Shown: positions 1 to 8,785, counted from the first letter of the stretch. The stretch is 64,000 bases of DNA from Lysinibacillus_B sp031181585 (GCF_047301505.1 NZ_CP154840.1:1860001-1924000); one strand, 5' to 3'. The notes: generated by a model from the letters alone, not told the origin. Program-made: numbers and translations.

Positions 1-199
1 GATCGATATGTGAAATCTTATATACCGCCTCTAATAGTATTTTGTGACGTTTATCTCTAAAAATAAGAAACACTCCTTTTTTCTAGATATATAACTATAT
101 ATTCTCTTTTAAGCAAAATTACCCTTTTGGGTAATAGGATTTTCATCTTACATTCTCTAAACTGAAATCGTACCATATTAACTTACTTGGGGTGATGGG

Positions 200-1666
200 A
201 TGAATTTAAAAGAGTATGCTTCATATGACGGGCTTGGATTGGCAGAGTTAGTAAAACGTAGGGAAGTGACACCTGAAGAGCTTGCAAAGCTGGCTGTGGA
301 AGGGATTGAAAAAGTAAATCCTTCGATTAATGCTGTTGTCAGTGTACTGGAAGACCAGGCAGCTGCCGGTATTGCAAATCTAAACGAAAATCAGCCATTT
401 GCCGGCGTTCCATTTTTAATAAAAGAATTAGTGCTTCATGCCAAAGGGGTTGCTCACAGCATGGGGAGCCGGGTAGCGGAAAATACCGTCATGCCGGTGG
501 ACAGCGAACTGATGAAACGATTTAAACAAGCAGGGCTTGTATTAACAGGTACGACGACAACGCCGGAGTTCGGGTACAACGCAGCAACAGAAGCTGTCAT
601 TTATGGTGCGACGCGCAATCCTTGGAATCTCGAGCATAGTCCAGGCGGCTCCAGTGGCGGTTCTGCTGCAGCCGTAGCGAGCGGCATTGTACCGCTTGCC
701 CATGCAAACGATGGCGGCGGTTCGATCCGTATCCCGGCGGCATGCAGCGGATTGGTTGGCTTAAAGCCTACACGCGGGCGCATTCCAGCGGGGCCGTATA
801 ATAGTGAGCCACTGAACGGAATTGCCATTGAATTTGCGGTGACGAAAACCATCCGTGATACAGCTGCACTGCTCGACCAAGTAGCCGGCCCTGATTTAGG
901 ATGCTATTCAACATTGGAAATAAACCATGCACCTTATCGTGAGTCGATTCTACAAACTGTCCGTCCATTAAAAATTGCATGGACAACCGAGGCAAATTCG
1001 GGTGCCTATGTTGATCCGGAGTGCGCAGAAGCCGTTCAAAAAACCGCGAAACTACTTGAAGAATTAGGGCATGAAGTAGTAGAAGCCCGCCCTGTATACG
1101 AGCAAGCTTCCTTCACAAAAGCGACTGTTGATATTTGGACAGCCAATATTTATAAAATGATTGCAGGAGCCGCGCAAGGGACAGGAAACGTGCCTTCCCC
1201 GGAAACAGTGGAAGCGGCCATTTGGAAATGCTATGAATATGGCAAAGAGTTAAAAGCAAGTGAATTGCTGGACGCAATCAACACAAACGCTGTCGTCTCT
1301 AGACAAGTCGCACCGTTCTTTGAGGAATATGATATTTTCTTAAGCCCGACGATTGGCACACTGCCAGCGAAAATCGGTGAACTAAACGCCAACAACCCGA
1401 ATATTTCAGCTGTAGAATGGACGGAGCAAATTTTCACCTATGCACCATTTACGAATTTATTTAATGCTACCGGGCAGCCGTCATTATCCTTGCCATTAGC
1501 AATGAGTAAATCAGGTTTGCCAATCGGTCTGCAATTTACAGCACGCTTTGCAGACGAATTAACATTGCTGCAGCTAGGCAGGCAGCTAGAGGAAGCAGCA
1601 CCTTGGAAGGACCGAAAACCAGCTGTACATGTAAGCGAAATCAATATACCTGTCGTATCGTCTTAA
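200..1666 (+). CDS. amidase-signature family hydrolase
   Basis: Cytoplasmic amide-bond hydrolase of the amidase-signature family, 488 aa, the family's usual length. The Ser-cisSer-Lys triad is visible: Lys75 in PFLIKE, Ser151 in PGGSSGGS and the nucleophile Ser175 in DGGGSIRIPA, followed by the conserved GLVGLKPTRGR. The DGGGSIRIPA variant recalls the 6-aminohexanoate cyclic-dimer hydrolase (NylA) branch rather than GatA, and no gatB or gatC lies beside it, so a tRNA amidotransferase role is unlikely. The ATG follows a GGGGTGATGGG ribosome site. It looks monocistronic, with a strong terminator directly after the stop. The substrate cannot be told from sequence. Confidence 0.9.
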   Translation: MNLKEYASYDGLGLAELVKRREVTPEELAKLAVEGIEKVNPSINAVVSVLEDQAAAGIANLNENQPFAGVPFLIKELVLHAKGVAHSMGSRVAENTVMPVDSELMKRFKQAGLVLTGTTTTPEFGYNAATEAVIYGATRNPWNLEHSPGGSSGGSAAAVASGIVPLAHANDGGGSIRIPAACSGLVGLKPTRGRIPAGPYNSEPLNGIAIEFAVTKTIRDTAALLDQVAGPDLGCYSTLEINHAPYRESILQTVRPLKIAWTTEANSGAYVDPECAEAVQKTAKLLEELGHEVVEARPVYEQASFTKATVDIWTANIYKMIAGAAQGTGNVPSPETVEAAIWKCYEYGKELKASELLDAINTNAVVSRQVAPFFEEYDIFLSPTIGTLPAKIGELNANNPNISAVEWTEQIFTYAPFTNLFNATGQPSLSLPLAMSKSGLPIGLQFTARFADELTLLQLGRQLEEAAPWKDRKPAVHVSEINIPVVSS

Positions 1667-1667
1667 T

Positions 1668-1704
1668 GAAAAAGAGACTGTCCTCATGGGGCGGTCTCTT
1701 TTTC
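1668..1704. terminator. bidirectional intrinsic terminator
   Basis: An 11-bp perfect stem (GAAAAAGAGAC at 1668-1678 pairing with 1694-1704) carries A-rich and T-rich flanks, so it can end the amidase transcript and also serve the opposing minus-strand small gene. Confidence 0.85.
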
Positions 1705-1759
1705 GTAATCAAAAATTTCTTCATCAAAAAAGGGCGCCGGAAAGTGCCCGCCAATCAGG

Positions 1760-1912
1760 TTATTTACGGTCAGTAGCTGATGATAAGTCATTTATCATAT
1801 TGCTAACAGAAGTAAGTGTTTCCTCTACTGCTTTGTTGACTTCCTTTGAGCTCGGATGATTTTGGTCGATCTTACCGATAACAATATTTTTCCATTGAAA
1901 ATATTTCTTCAT
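1760..1912 (-). CDS. small protein of unknown function (50 aa)
   Basis: No family is recognised. The frame is open from 1945, but a consensus AGGAGGTGAT ribosome site sits 5 bases before the ATG at 1912, so the likely product starts MKKYFQWKN. It has a basic/aromatic N-terminus and an acidic, Ser/Thr-rich helical C-terminus (SKEVNKAVEETLTSVSNM), with no signal peptide or membrane segment. It lies beside spore genes on the same strand. A spore role is possible but only by neighbourhood. Confidence 0.6.
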   Translation of the reverse strand: MKKYFQWKNIVIGKIDQNHPSSKEVNKAVEETLTSVSNMINDLSSATDRK

Positions 1913-2037
1913 GACAATCACCTCCTGATCAGGAGTATAAATCATGACGCTGCGTGAGCTTCAACGGAAAAGTAAAGTTAGGAAAGAAATAAATTGTGGA
2001 GTAAGTGAGATGTAACTAAATATGTATAGGAAGAATG

Positions 2038-2069
2038 ATAAAAAGGATCACTCGGCGGAAAGTGATCCT
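2038..2069 (-). terminator. terminator of the YjcZ-type gene
   Basis: A 9-bp perfect stem (AGGATCACT 2044-2052, AGTGATCCT 2061-2069) is followed on the minus strand by a T-run. It lies about 70 bases past the stop of the minus-strand miniprotein gene. Confidence 0.75.
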
Positions 2070-2140
2070 AAACCAAAAATTAATGAGAGAGGCCAAGTTA
2101 TGATTAAGTAACTACTGCAGCCAGCACACACTATGTTTTG

Positions 2141-2257
2141 TTAATACGAGACGAAAGTAGCCCCGACAATAATCAGAAGAATAAATAGGACAACAATTAG
2201 AACGAATGTTGAACCGTTGTTATTTCCATAACTATTACCGTATCCTGAGTATCCCAT
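2141..2257 (-). CDS. YjcZ/CotR-type sporulation miniprotein (38 aa)
   Basis: A 38-residue protein: a Gly/Tyr/Asn-rich head (MGYSGYGNSYGNNNG) then one hydrophobic helix of about 20 residues (FVLIVVLFILLIIVGATFV) ending in SY. This is the signature of the tiny YjcZ-family proteins made in sporulating Bacillus and found in spore coat or membrane. An AAAGGAGGG ribosome site precedes the ATG by 5 bases. The SspE and CotX-type genes nearby are on the same strand. It is too short for most gene finders. Confidence 0.85.
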   Translation of the reverse strand: MGYSGYGNSYGNNNGSTFVLIVVLFILLIIVGATFVSY

Positions 2258-2458
2258 GAAAATCCCTCCTTTTTCCTTATTGTATTCATCAAAAGGAGAG
2301 AAGGCAGGGCAAAAGAACAGGAACAGCTTCTTTTATTATTCTGACTATAAAATGTATGGGGCAGCTGATATAGAAAATTTTGATACTGAACAATACGTAA
2401 TGGAAACACTTTGTTGAGTAACGAATTAGGTGAATGAGTAAGCCGTAAGGTGGATAAC

Positions 2459-2487
2459 AAAAAACCGGCAAAAAAAATTTGCCGGTT
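2459..2487 (-). terminator. terminator of the sspE-type gene
   Basis: A 10-bp perfect stem (AACCGGCAAA 2463-2472 with 2478-2487) is followed on the minus strand by TTTTTTG. It sits directly after the stop of the small acid-soluble spore protein gene. Confidence 0.85.
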
Positions 2488-2503
2488 GGAGAGCTTAATG
2501 AGA

Positions 2504-3049
2504 TTATTGATTATTATTTTGGTTACGGTTATTTACAACTGAACCAGAAGCTTGTTGTTTTCCAGCTTCTGCTTGTTGGATCTGTTGTCTAACTTGGTTA
2601 ACGTCCGTTTCAGTTCCGAATTCCACGTTCATTGCACCTGCCATGTTTTGGTTAGCAGTATTTGCAAATATACCAGAAGCTTGTTGTTTTCTGGCTTCCG
2701 CTTGTTGAATCTGTTGTCTAACTTGGTTAACGTCCGTTTCAGTTCCGAATTCCACGTTCATTGCACCTGCAATGTTTTGGTTACGGTTATTTACAACTGA
2801 ACCAGAAGCTTGTTGTTTTCTGGCTTCCGCCTGTTGGATCTGTTGTCTAACTTGGTTAACGTCCGTTTCAGTTCCGAATTCCACGTTCATTGCACCTGTA
2901 ATGCTTTGGTTAGCATTATTTACAACTGAACCAGAAGCCTGTTGTTTTCTAGCTTCCGCTTGTTGGATCTGTTGTTTCACTTGGTTAACGTCCGTTTCAG
3001 TACCGAATTCAGTATTCATTTTTTGGTTGAAGTTTTTATTGTTTGTCAT
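2504..3049 (-). CDS. sspE: gamma-type small acid-soluble spore protein
   Basis: Gamma-type SASP, an amino-acid store of the dormant spore core that is degraded by the Gpr protease at germination. The 181-aa protein is four near-identical 43-residue repeats, each starting MN-[TV]-EFGTETDVNQV (the EFGTET core matches the Gpr site region) and continuing QQIQQAEARKQQASG. It is rich in Gln, Asn and Ala, and lacks Trp, Cys and membrane segments. Typical SspE has two or three repeats, so this is a long version. The start was placed at 3049 because GGAGGTG lies 6 bases upstream; an upstream ATG at 3067 would swallow that site. Its own terminator follows. Confidence 0.93.
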   Translation of the reverse strand: MTNNKNFNQKMNTEFGTETDVNQVKQQIQQAEARKQQASGSVVNNANQSITGAMNVEFGTETDVNQVRQQIQQAEARKQQASGSVVNNRNQNIAGAMNVEFGTETDVNQVRQQIQQAEARKQQASGIFANTANQNMAGAMNVEFGTETDVNQVRQQIQQAEAGKQQASGSVVNNRNQNNNQ

Positions 3050-3471
3050 GAATTTCACCTCCTGCAATTAGTCTGTACACAGGAGGTTTTATTATGCGGT
3101 AAAAAAATTTATCTTTTTCATAATAATGTACATGGAATGGCGGTGGAACTAGCCAAACTTTATTTATTGAAACATAACCATGTGGCAGCAAAATATGCTT
3201 TGCCTACACGAAATTGACCGTGTAGCAGCACAAGATTTATCAAGTAGACAGTCAGCTTGACTGTATGGCTGCTCATTCAGCTTGTTTATATACAATAAAA
3301 GTGGTTTTTAACAATACAGAACGGCCAATAGCTGCATATCCAGTAAACGACTCTATAAAACCGACTGTTAAAGCCTTATGTAGCAATACGTTTAAATATC
3401 CATGAATGTTTTATGAAACGATCGATTATTCCAATGTGTCTTATCCCTCAAACGCTAACCATGCGACAGTT
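3050..3471. other. intergenic, no gene seen
   Basis: Holds the SASP promoter region (minus strand) and AT-rich sequence. Short open stretches on the plus strand contain early stops and no ribosome site. No recognisable gene or structured RNA. Confidence 0.5.
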
Positions 3472-3822
3472 TTAACATTGGCAAACCATTAAGTGGTTAC
3501 CATCAGGGTCTTTAAAGTTAAACCATTGGCCATGCTCAATTTCTGTTGTTAATTCGACATTCTTACTCTTCATAAACGCATATGCGTGTTCTATATGATG
3601 AGTATTCAAATGAAAAGGCGGAGTTTTGAAAATCGTATCTTCTGAATAAATCTTGCTATCTAATACAATTCCCGTTCCGTTCATAGGTAGGATATACAAA
3701 TGCCCGAATAAAATTTCACCATCCGGTAACAAACCTAATATGTCACAATACCAGTTCCGAGCTTCTTCAATATTGCTTACAGGAATAAAAATAGTGCCAA
3801 CTTGATTTAAAATAGGGTTCAT
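3472..3822 (-). CDS. VOC (glyoxalase/bleomycin-resistance fold) protein
   Basis: A 116-aa single-module vicinal-oxygen-chelate protein. The N-terminal beta strand (VGTIFIPVSNIEEARNWYCDILGL) and the closing FNFKDPDGNHLMV strand are typical of the family, where His and Glu from each half bind a divalent metal in a dimer. It could be a dioxygenase, a glyoxalase-like enzyme or a binding protein; the substrate is not predictable. The ATG has GGAGGTAATTT just upstream. It stands alone on the minus strand. Confidence 0.85.
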   Translation of the reverse strand: MNPILNQVGTIFIPVSNIEEARNWYCDILGLLPDGEILFGHLYILPMNGTGIVLDSKIYSEDTIFKTPPFHLNTHHIEHAYAFMKSKNVELTTEIEHGQWFNFKDPDGNHLMVCQC

Positions 3823-4030
3823 AAATTACCTCCAAATTTAGCTATATAGGTCTAATTCGTCGTGTATTAATTATTCCCTTCTTGTTGAACCATACTGACT
3901 CCGTTAGTGAAATATCGGCGTGTAGCGAATGCCGGTACGGCTTTTTTGTAAACAATATAACTTTGTTTCAAAACGAAACGGCCTGTTTGAAACAAACCGC
4001 ACAGTATAAACATAGAAGGTGTAAAGACAA

Positions 4031-4055
4031 TAAAAAACCGACTTGGTCAGCCGGT
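4031..4055 (-). terminator. probable minus-strand terminator
   Basis: Reading the minus strand, ACCGGCT-loop-AGTCGGT is followed by TTTTTTATT. A similar hairpin of related sequence occurs at about 5998-6023. The rest of 3823-4230 holds no recognisable gene. Confidence 0.5.
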
Positions 4056-4230
4056 GATAGACGATAACATTTATGGATAAAAAATAAATAGAAAACGGTC
4101 ACCCCAAAATTCGAAGTGACCTAAATATCAGAAGAAGTGGAGTGTTAGAAAGGTGTAATCATTTTATATTATAGAATATGAAGTGAAGTTAAGCTTAGTT
4201 AGCCGAATGTCCCTTATATTGGGAACATTT

Positions 4231-4494
4231 TTATTTCATCATCCTTTTGACTTCTTTCAATTCGTTTATTATATAGTCTATTTCCCGCTGCATTTTTGAG
4301 GAATGTTTTGATTGTTCATCGGAATTTGCGGAATTTTGATTACTTGACCTCAGCAAAGCATCTAGCGCCAGACCAGCGGCAATTGTCTCGATAGCATCTC
4401 CCAGCGTAACAATCGATGCGCCAATAAATTCGAGTCTTGCGATTTGAATTTCTAGTGAGTCAGAGGAGTTTTCCGATTTTCTTTTGTCATTCAT
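4231..4494 (-). CDS. hypothetical protein (87 aa)
   Basis: Not recognised. The start at 4494 has AAGGAGGATATTTGG ahead of it, giving MNDKRKSENSSDSLEIQIARLEF. A mildly hydrophobic, Ala/Gly-rich centre (GASIVTLGDAIETIAAGLALDALL, about residues 26-50) is followed by a charged helix (MQREIDYIINELKEVKRMMK), perhaps an amphipathic or coiled-coil oligomerisation segment. No signal peptide. It sits between spore-related genes on the same strand; no function is claimed. Confidence 0.7.
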   Translation of the reverse strand: MNDKRKSENSSDSLEIQIARLEFIGASIVTLGDAIETIAAGLALDALLRSSNQNSANSDEQSKHSSKMQREIDYIINELKEVKRMMK

Positions 4495-4689
4495 CCAAAT
4501 ATCCTCCTTAATTTGGAATGGAAACGCGAATCGTCCTAACATCTTATGCATTTGTTTTATAAAAGGTAATCTGAATTTTCGTTTTTACAAATGGCAGGTA
4601 TGTTTTATTTAGTCAAACAAATAATTAGAACTACATCCGTTCATTGCAGGATAGGTGGATGAGAAGAAAATCTTTTGGTGATTGGGCTA

Positions 4690-5160
4690 TTATGTATTTT
4701 GATCAACTCAGTCATTATAGTAAACAAAGATTCTTCAGCGCATAAAGAGAGAAAGCACCTGAAGAAGCCGGGCAGATTTTATAAGAGATAAATACGAATG
4801 AAAAAGTTATGGCGCTAACTTTTGAAGGCGTCCCACATAAAAAATACATACTAGCAGTTCTAGATTTATTAGAAAAGTACAATGTTTAAGCAATATATTT
4901 TATGGCAGGCCTACATATTGATTAGAATCCAGAGGTAACGTTGAAATGTATGAAGAAGAGATTTATCGAGTAGTGGGTACGCCTTTTACTATAGGGAACA
5001 AAGGAACTAATCGTAAGGAATATATATGATTGAAGGGAAGCTTTATAGGGTGGGATTGCGTTTAATCCGTGAGAATGCATTGAAAATGTTGTAAAAGTAT
5101 ATCTATAATTATTGACCATTCCGCTAATGAACAGCAGAAACATATGGTGACTCGTTACCA
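4690..5160 (+). pseudogene. decayed polysaccharide deacetylase (NodB domain)
   Basis: Translation of 4770-4900 gives EKVMALTFEGVPHKKY then VLDLLEKYNV, a stop, and AIYFMAGLHID followed by NPEV. This is the order and spacing of the NodB deacetylase core (VALTFDDGPH...ILDLLKKYNVKATFF...NPEV). The catalytic DD has become EG, several in-frame stops are present and the frame shifts near 4945 (MYEEEIYRVVGTPFT). A further block (LIRENALKML) around 5060-5100 resembles the family's C-terminus. Such enzymes trim acetyl groups from peptidoglycan or chitin-like polymers; this copy is dead. Confidence 0.7.
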
Positions 5161-5164
5161 TGAG

Positions 5165-5197
5165 TAAAAGCCATCCCCACTAGTGTAGAGGATGGCT
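5165..5197 (-). terminator. terminator of the CotX-type gene
   Basis: AGCCATCC (5169-5176) pairs with GGATGGCT (5190-5197), followed on the minus strand by TTTTAC. It lies 34 bases past the spore coat gene stop. Confidence 0.75.
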
Positions 5198-5230
5198 CTT
5201 CAGAACAGTATAAATTGAAAGGTAGACTAT

Positions 5231-5620
5231 TTATGAACCAAATTTGATGATTAGCTGAGCTAATAATTGGATTGCTGCTTGCACTACTACATCAATTTGA
5301 ACTTCCGTTTGTCTAACAGTAATTGCATCAGAGTCAATAATCGCAACTCTTTGTGTTTCGCTTTGCGTAACTTCTAAATTTTGAGCAATTTTTTGAAGGT
5401 TTCTTACATCAGCATTATCATCTGAACCAAATGCTATAATTGCAGCTTCGATAGCAGCTTGCAGGGCAGCCTGAACTAAAACAAGCCCTTGAACTTCCGT
5501 TTGTGTCACATCAACAGTATGAGAGTTACGAATAAATAACCCTTGGTATTGAAATTGATTTACTTCTAGATTATTCTCAGTTTGTTGTGGCGCTTTTTTT
5601 GCATTTCCATTACTTGACAT
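5231..5620 (-). CDS. spore coat protein with two CotX-type domains
   Basis: About 129 aa, containing two copies of the coat-X motif: VTQTEVQGLVLVQAALQAAI near residues 38-58 and VRQTEVQIDVVVQAAIQLLA near 101-121, each ending in an amphipathic, Ala/Val/Ile-rich helix. CotX, CotV and CotW-type proteins form the insoluble outer layer of the Bacillus spore coat or crust and assemble through these helices. The Gln/Asn-rich N-terminus is variable. ATG at 5620 and an in-frame TTG at 5626 share one AAAGGAGAAG site; ATG is preferred, but the spacing also allows TTG. Own terminator downstream. Only one cot gene of this class is visible here. Confidence 0.85.
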   Translation of the reverse strand: MSSNGNAKKAPQQTENNLEVNQFQYQGLFIRNSHTVDVTQTEVQGLVLVQAALQAAIEAAIIAFGSDDNADVRNLQKIAQNLEVTQSETQRVAIIDSDAITVRQTEVQIDVVVQAAIQLLAQLIIKFGS

Positions 5621-6386
5621 AGACAAATCTTCTCCTTTTTCGTTTATTTTTTCTTTCCTTCATAGAGTATTCTTCAGTCGCAAAAAGCTATAGACGAATA
5701 TCTTAGGTAACTAGTAATTTTTTTGATTATTAGTGGTAAGCCAGTAATTAAACAACTACTTGAAATGTTCTTGCACCTATATTTATATGGACAGTGCTTA
5801 AATGAATTTAAAGTGAATGGTGAAATAAAAAATAGCCGATTCTGTAAAGCGAAAATCAACTCGGGGATAATGGTCTATCCATAAGGAGTAGAGAAAAGTA
5901 TAAACACTAAATTGAAAGGCAATCCCTTTATAGGAGGGTTGGGGAATAAACAGCAGAACAAAAATCTTTAGGATAGAAACTAGAAGGTTACAAAATAATA
6001 AAAAGCCGAATTCGTCAGTCGGTGATAGAGCGTGCTATTTACCGAGCAAAATAGAAGCGAAACAGCATCGTTTTTGTCCGTCTAAAGTGCTTGAACGAAG
6101 CTTAGCTCTTACTATAAGGATTATTGGATTTTCTATATACTCGATAGCAAAAGTTATTTTTACATACAAAGAAATTAGCACTTTTAAAATTGATTGGTAT
6201 AATAGGTCCTAATATTTGGGCTGGAGTATAGAAGTGAGGAATTTTCATAGAGGTTGTCCAATAATGGACAGCCTCTATTTTTATCGCGACAATCAATTTA
6301 CCAATCCCTCCTTATATGGAAATAATTTAAAATATGTTGAGAGGAAACGATGATTTGTTCGTTATAGTAGTAGGGAGGTGAATCGA
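5621..6386. other. long intergenic region with two hairpins
   Basis: No convincing gene on either strand. Two hairpins stand out: a minus-strand terminator-like one near 5998-6023 whose sequence resembles that at 4031-4055, and a strong plus-strand one at 6247-6282. A gene may have been lost here. Confidence 0.45.
6247..6282 (+). terminator. intrinsic terminator with no obvious gene
   Basis: ATAGAGGTTGTCC (6247-6259) pairs with GGACAGCCTCTAT (6266-6278) with a short T-run after it. It insulates the downstream sigma-factor operon, but no intact plus-strand gene precedes it. Confidence 0.65.
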
Positions 6387-6929
6387 ATGGAGATGGATGA
6401 AGTGATTGAAAAGGTAATAAACGGAGAGAATCGATATTTCGTACACCTTATTAAACACTATGAACAGAAAATCTTTACTACCGTTATACGAATCGTCCGC
6501 AACCGTGCTGTTGCAGAGGATATCGTTCAGGATATTTTCATTAAAGTTTACTATAGCCTACATATGTATGAAAAAACCGGCTCTTTTAATGCCTGGATCT
6601 ACCGAATCGTCGTCAACATTTGTTTTGATTATTTACGAAAACAGAAGCATCAAACAACACCCGTTGATATCGATATACCGGATAGTCGTTATCCTGAAAA
6701 AATAGTTTTACTACGTGAAAGGAATGAGCAATTAGAACAGCTTCTTCAACAGTTAGATGAAATTGATTACTTGGTATTGTTACTGAAATATGTAAATGGG
6801 CTTAGCTACTATGAGATTAGTGAAGTGCTACAAATTTCTTTAAACGATGTACGTAACAAACTGCACCGCAGTAAAAGAAAACTACGGTCAATTGTAACGA
6901 CAAAGGGAGGCTATTTTTATGAAATGTGA
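6387..6929 (+). CDS. ECF-type RNA polymerase sigma factor
   Basis: An 180-aa group IV sigma factor. Region 2 is clear (AVAEDIVQDIFIKVYYSLHMY, then FNAWIYRIVVNICFDYLRKQ) and region 4 carries the helix-turn-helix (LVLLLKYVNGLSYYEISEVL..SLNDVRNKLHRSKRKLR). It directs polymerase to stress- or envelope-responsive promoters. The ATG at 6387 is chosen because GGGAGGTG precedes it by 6 bases; a GTG at 6378 lies inside that site. The stop overlaps the start of the anti-sigma gene by 11 bases, so the two are translationally coupled. The regulon cannot be inferred from this window. Confidence 0.92.
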   Translation: MEMDEVIEKVINGENRYFVHLIKHYEQKIFTTVIRIVRNRAVAEDIVQDIFIKVYYSLHMYEKTGSFNAWIYRIVVNICFDYLRKQKHQTTPVDIDIPDSRYPEKIVLLRERNEQLEQLLQQLDEIDYLVLLLKYVNGLSYYEISEVLQISLNDVRNKLHRSKRKLRSIVTTKGGYFYEM

Positions 6930-8076
6930 TTTGGAATTGTTGGAAGATTATGTAGAAGGTTTTTTAGAAACGAGCGAACTGCAAAAAATCGAGGCTCATT
7001 TGGTATGCTGCGGAAGTTGTCAAAATGAATATAAGCAATTAGTAAATGAACAAAAAGCTTTAGTTGCACAGCTCAATACAACGATGATGACCCATAGTCA
7101 AAGTCATGTCATTATGAAGCATATTCATTCGAATGCTCAGCGAAAAAAATCCTGGCGCACTTTGAATATATCTATAATCAGTGCAGCGGTTATTATGTTA
7201 AGCTTTGCATTTTATTATTGGAATCATACACCGAATGAAGTTGCACAGCCGATTGACAGGCCAACGCAATCAGTCGAAACGAATGGAAATGAGCAGGAAG
7301 AATTTTTAACAAGTGAACAAGTACCAAGATATGATGAGCCATTTTTGGATGTGTCGATTAATGAGGTGATGGAAAACGGAGACAACACTGACATCTCTTA
7401 TCGTGTCAAATTCAACGATAAATACCAGCGATACAATGATAATTTGTATGATCAGGTTCGAACGCGATATCCCTATGAAGAACGTGCTGACCAAGCGCAG
7501 ATCGATCATACACAGGACGAATTTTTCGGTAAAGTAATGACAAACGCTCATATCGCTATTCGAAATGAAGCAGGGGAATTAATTGCAGGGCATGTTGAAG
7601 GGGAGCAACCTATGCTTGAAAATTGGGGAGTTAGTGGTAAAGGAACTGATGTATTGGGGGAAATGATCTACACCATATCTGTTCCGAGCTATACAAAACC
7701 AGCGAAACTCGAAGTGCTGGCAATGGAAGCAGAGGTGCTTGATTTATACGAAACGAAAGTGACTTCAGCACATTTACAGCCATTTCAGTTTGAAAACGCA
7801 ACCTATTCTATTGATGCATTAGAAATAAAGCAAGGCACACTAAACATTCAAATTTCCACGGAAGGCGAGCCAAAAATCCGTATTAAAGGGTGGGAGATTG
7901 TAACGAATAATCGGTTGACTATTCCAGATCGTGGATCTATCGATTTCATTAATAATCGTACCATTTATACGCTGCAATTTAACGATTACCAGGAAATTCC
8001 AAGTTCATTTAAGTTAGTACCATTTACTGTCATGATAAAAAAACAAATTGAGCCGCTCCTATTAGAATTGGATTGA
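6919..8076 (+). CDS. transmembrane zinc-finger anti-sigma factor
   Basis: 385 aa. A cytoplasmic anti-sigma head with a ZAS-like zinc motif (HLVCCGSC, near residues 27-34) is followed by one membrane helix (about residues 78-96, ISIISAAVIMLSFAFYYW) and a long extracytoplasmic beta-rich sensor domain of the DUF4179/DUF5643 kind. The head should hold the upstream ECF sigma factor inactive until an envelope signal triggers release, usually by regulated proteolysis. GGGAGG sits 8 bases before the ATG, inside the sigma gene. What the outer domain senses is unknown. Confidence 0.85.
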   Translation: MKCDLELLEDYVEGFLETSELQKIEAHLVCCGSCQNEYKQLVNEQKALVAQLNTTMMTHSQSHVIMKHIHSNAQRKKSWRTLNISIISAAVIMLSFAFYYWNHTPNEVAQPIDRPTQSVETNGNEQEEFLTSEQVPRYDEPFLDVSINEVMENGDNTDISYRVKFNDKYQRYNDNLYDQVRTRYPYEERADQAQIDHTQDEFFGKVMTNAHIAIRNEAGELIAGHVEGEQPMLENWGVSGKGTDVLGEMIYTISVPSYTKPAKLEVLAMEAEVLDLYETKVTSAHLQPFQFENATYSIDALEIKQGTLNIQISTEGEPKIRIKGWEIVTNNRLTIPDRGSIDFINNRTIYTLQFNDYQEIPSSFKLVPFTVMIKKQIEPLLLELD

Positions 8077-8304
8077 CTACAAATTTACTTTCACTCTTTG
8101 TAACAGCAATCGCAGCAAAGAAACAAGATTACTGCTTAAACTTCTTCTGCAAAAGCAAAAGCAGGAGGTGCACTATCTTTTTCACGATTGAAACTATACA
8201 TTGAACATGTTAACTACAACCCTCGAAAAACATAGGGCTGACAACTCTATTTTTGCTGAACCTGCAATCGTCCCCATGCCGTTAGTGGTTTCAAAAAACA
8301 TAGT

Positions 8305-8337
8305 AAGAAAGAGCTTCACTAAAAAGTCGTGAAGCTC
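8305..8337 (-). terminator. terminator of the yqjZ-like gene
   Basis: GAGCTTCAC (8311-8319) pairs with GTGAAGCTC (8329-8337), followed on the minus strand by CTTTCTT. It lies 7 bases past the stop of the minus-strand gene. Confidence 0.7.
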
Positions 8338-8343
8338 CATAAA

Positions 8344-8673
8344 TTAGATACTGTTTGTGTAATCTCTTTCAACTTTGCATATGCGCGTTTTATAAGAAGA
8401 ATACCAGTCGTTCTTTCCCTTTTTCTGTGCTTTCATATGGGAACGGTTTTCCTTCCATTGCTGAATCGCCTCTAATGAATCCCAGTAGGAGACGGTAATG
8501 CCTAGTCCGTTTTCTTCTCTAGCACTTTCAACGCCTAAAAACCCTGGCTGCTTTGAAGCAAGTTCTGCCATTAAATCAGCCATCGTATGGTAGCCGTCAG
8601 GGTCGTTTTCGTTTCTTTGTGAGGTAAAAATAACCGCATAATAAGGAGGAGCGGGCGTATTTGCAAATAACAT
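8344..8673 (-). CDS. yqjZ: antibiotic biosynthesis monooxygenase-fold protein, YqjZ-like
   Basis: A 109-aa ferredoxin-like (ABM-fold) protein. The segment ANTPAPPYYAVIFTSQR, then ELASKQPGFLGVESARE and the WDSLEAIQQWKENRSHMKAQ helix match the Bacillus YqjZ group. ABM-fold dimers include heme-degrading and quinol-oxidising monooxygenases, but YqjZ itself has no settled function. The start at 8673 is favoured by a GGAGG 9 bases upstream; the open frame to 8760 has no such site and would add an implausible leader. Confidence 0.85.
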   Translation of the reverse strand: MLFANTPAPPYYAVIFTSQRNENDPDGYHTMADLMAELASKQPGFLGVESAREENGLGITVSYWDSLEAIQQWKENRSHMKAQKKGKNDWYSSYKTRICKVERDYTNSI

Positions 8674-8785
8674 ATTGATTGCCTCCAATACAAATGATAT
8701 TGAAAATAATACCATATTTCTTATTTTGCATCTCGAGAATAATAAGCGGCTGCCATACAATGCGCAGCAGGCACAAGTGCATAAG

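Noticed and set aside
200..1666. GatA subunit of tRNA amidotransferase
   Set aside because: No gatB/gatC neighbours, and the DGGGSIRIPA active-site variant fits other amidases better.
2504..3049. Regular 129-bp repeats resembling an array
   Set aside because: They are in-frame coding repeats of a spore protein, much longer than CRISPR units and without spacers.
2552..3217. Three plus-strand frames opposite the SASP gene
   Set aside because: They mirror the repeated SASP gene in other frames, have Cys/Trp-rich unnatural composition and no ribosome sites.
6102..6296. 64-codon minus-strand ORF
   Set aside because: It runs through the plus-strand terminator hairpin at 6247-6282 and has no ribosome site.
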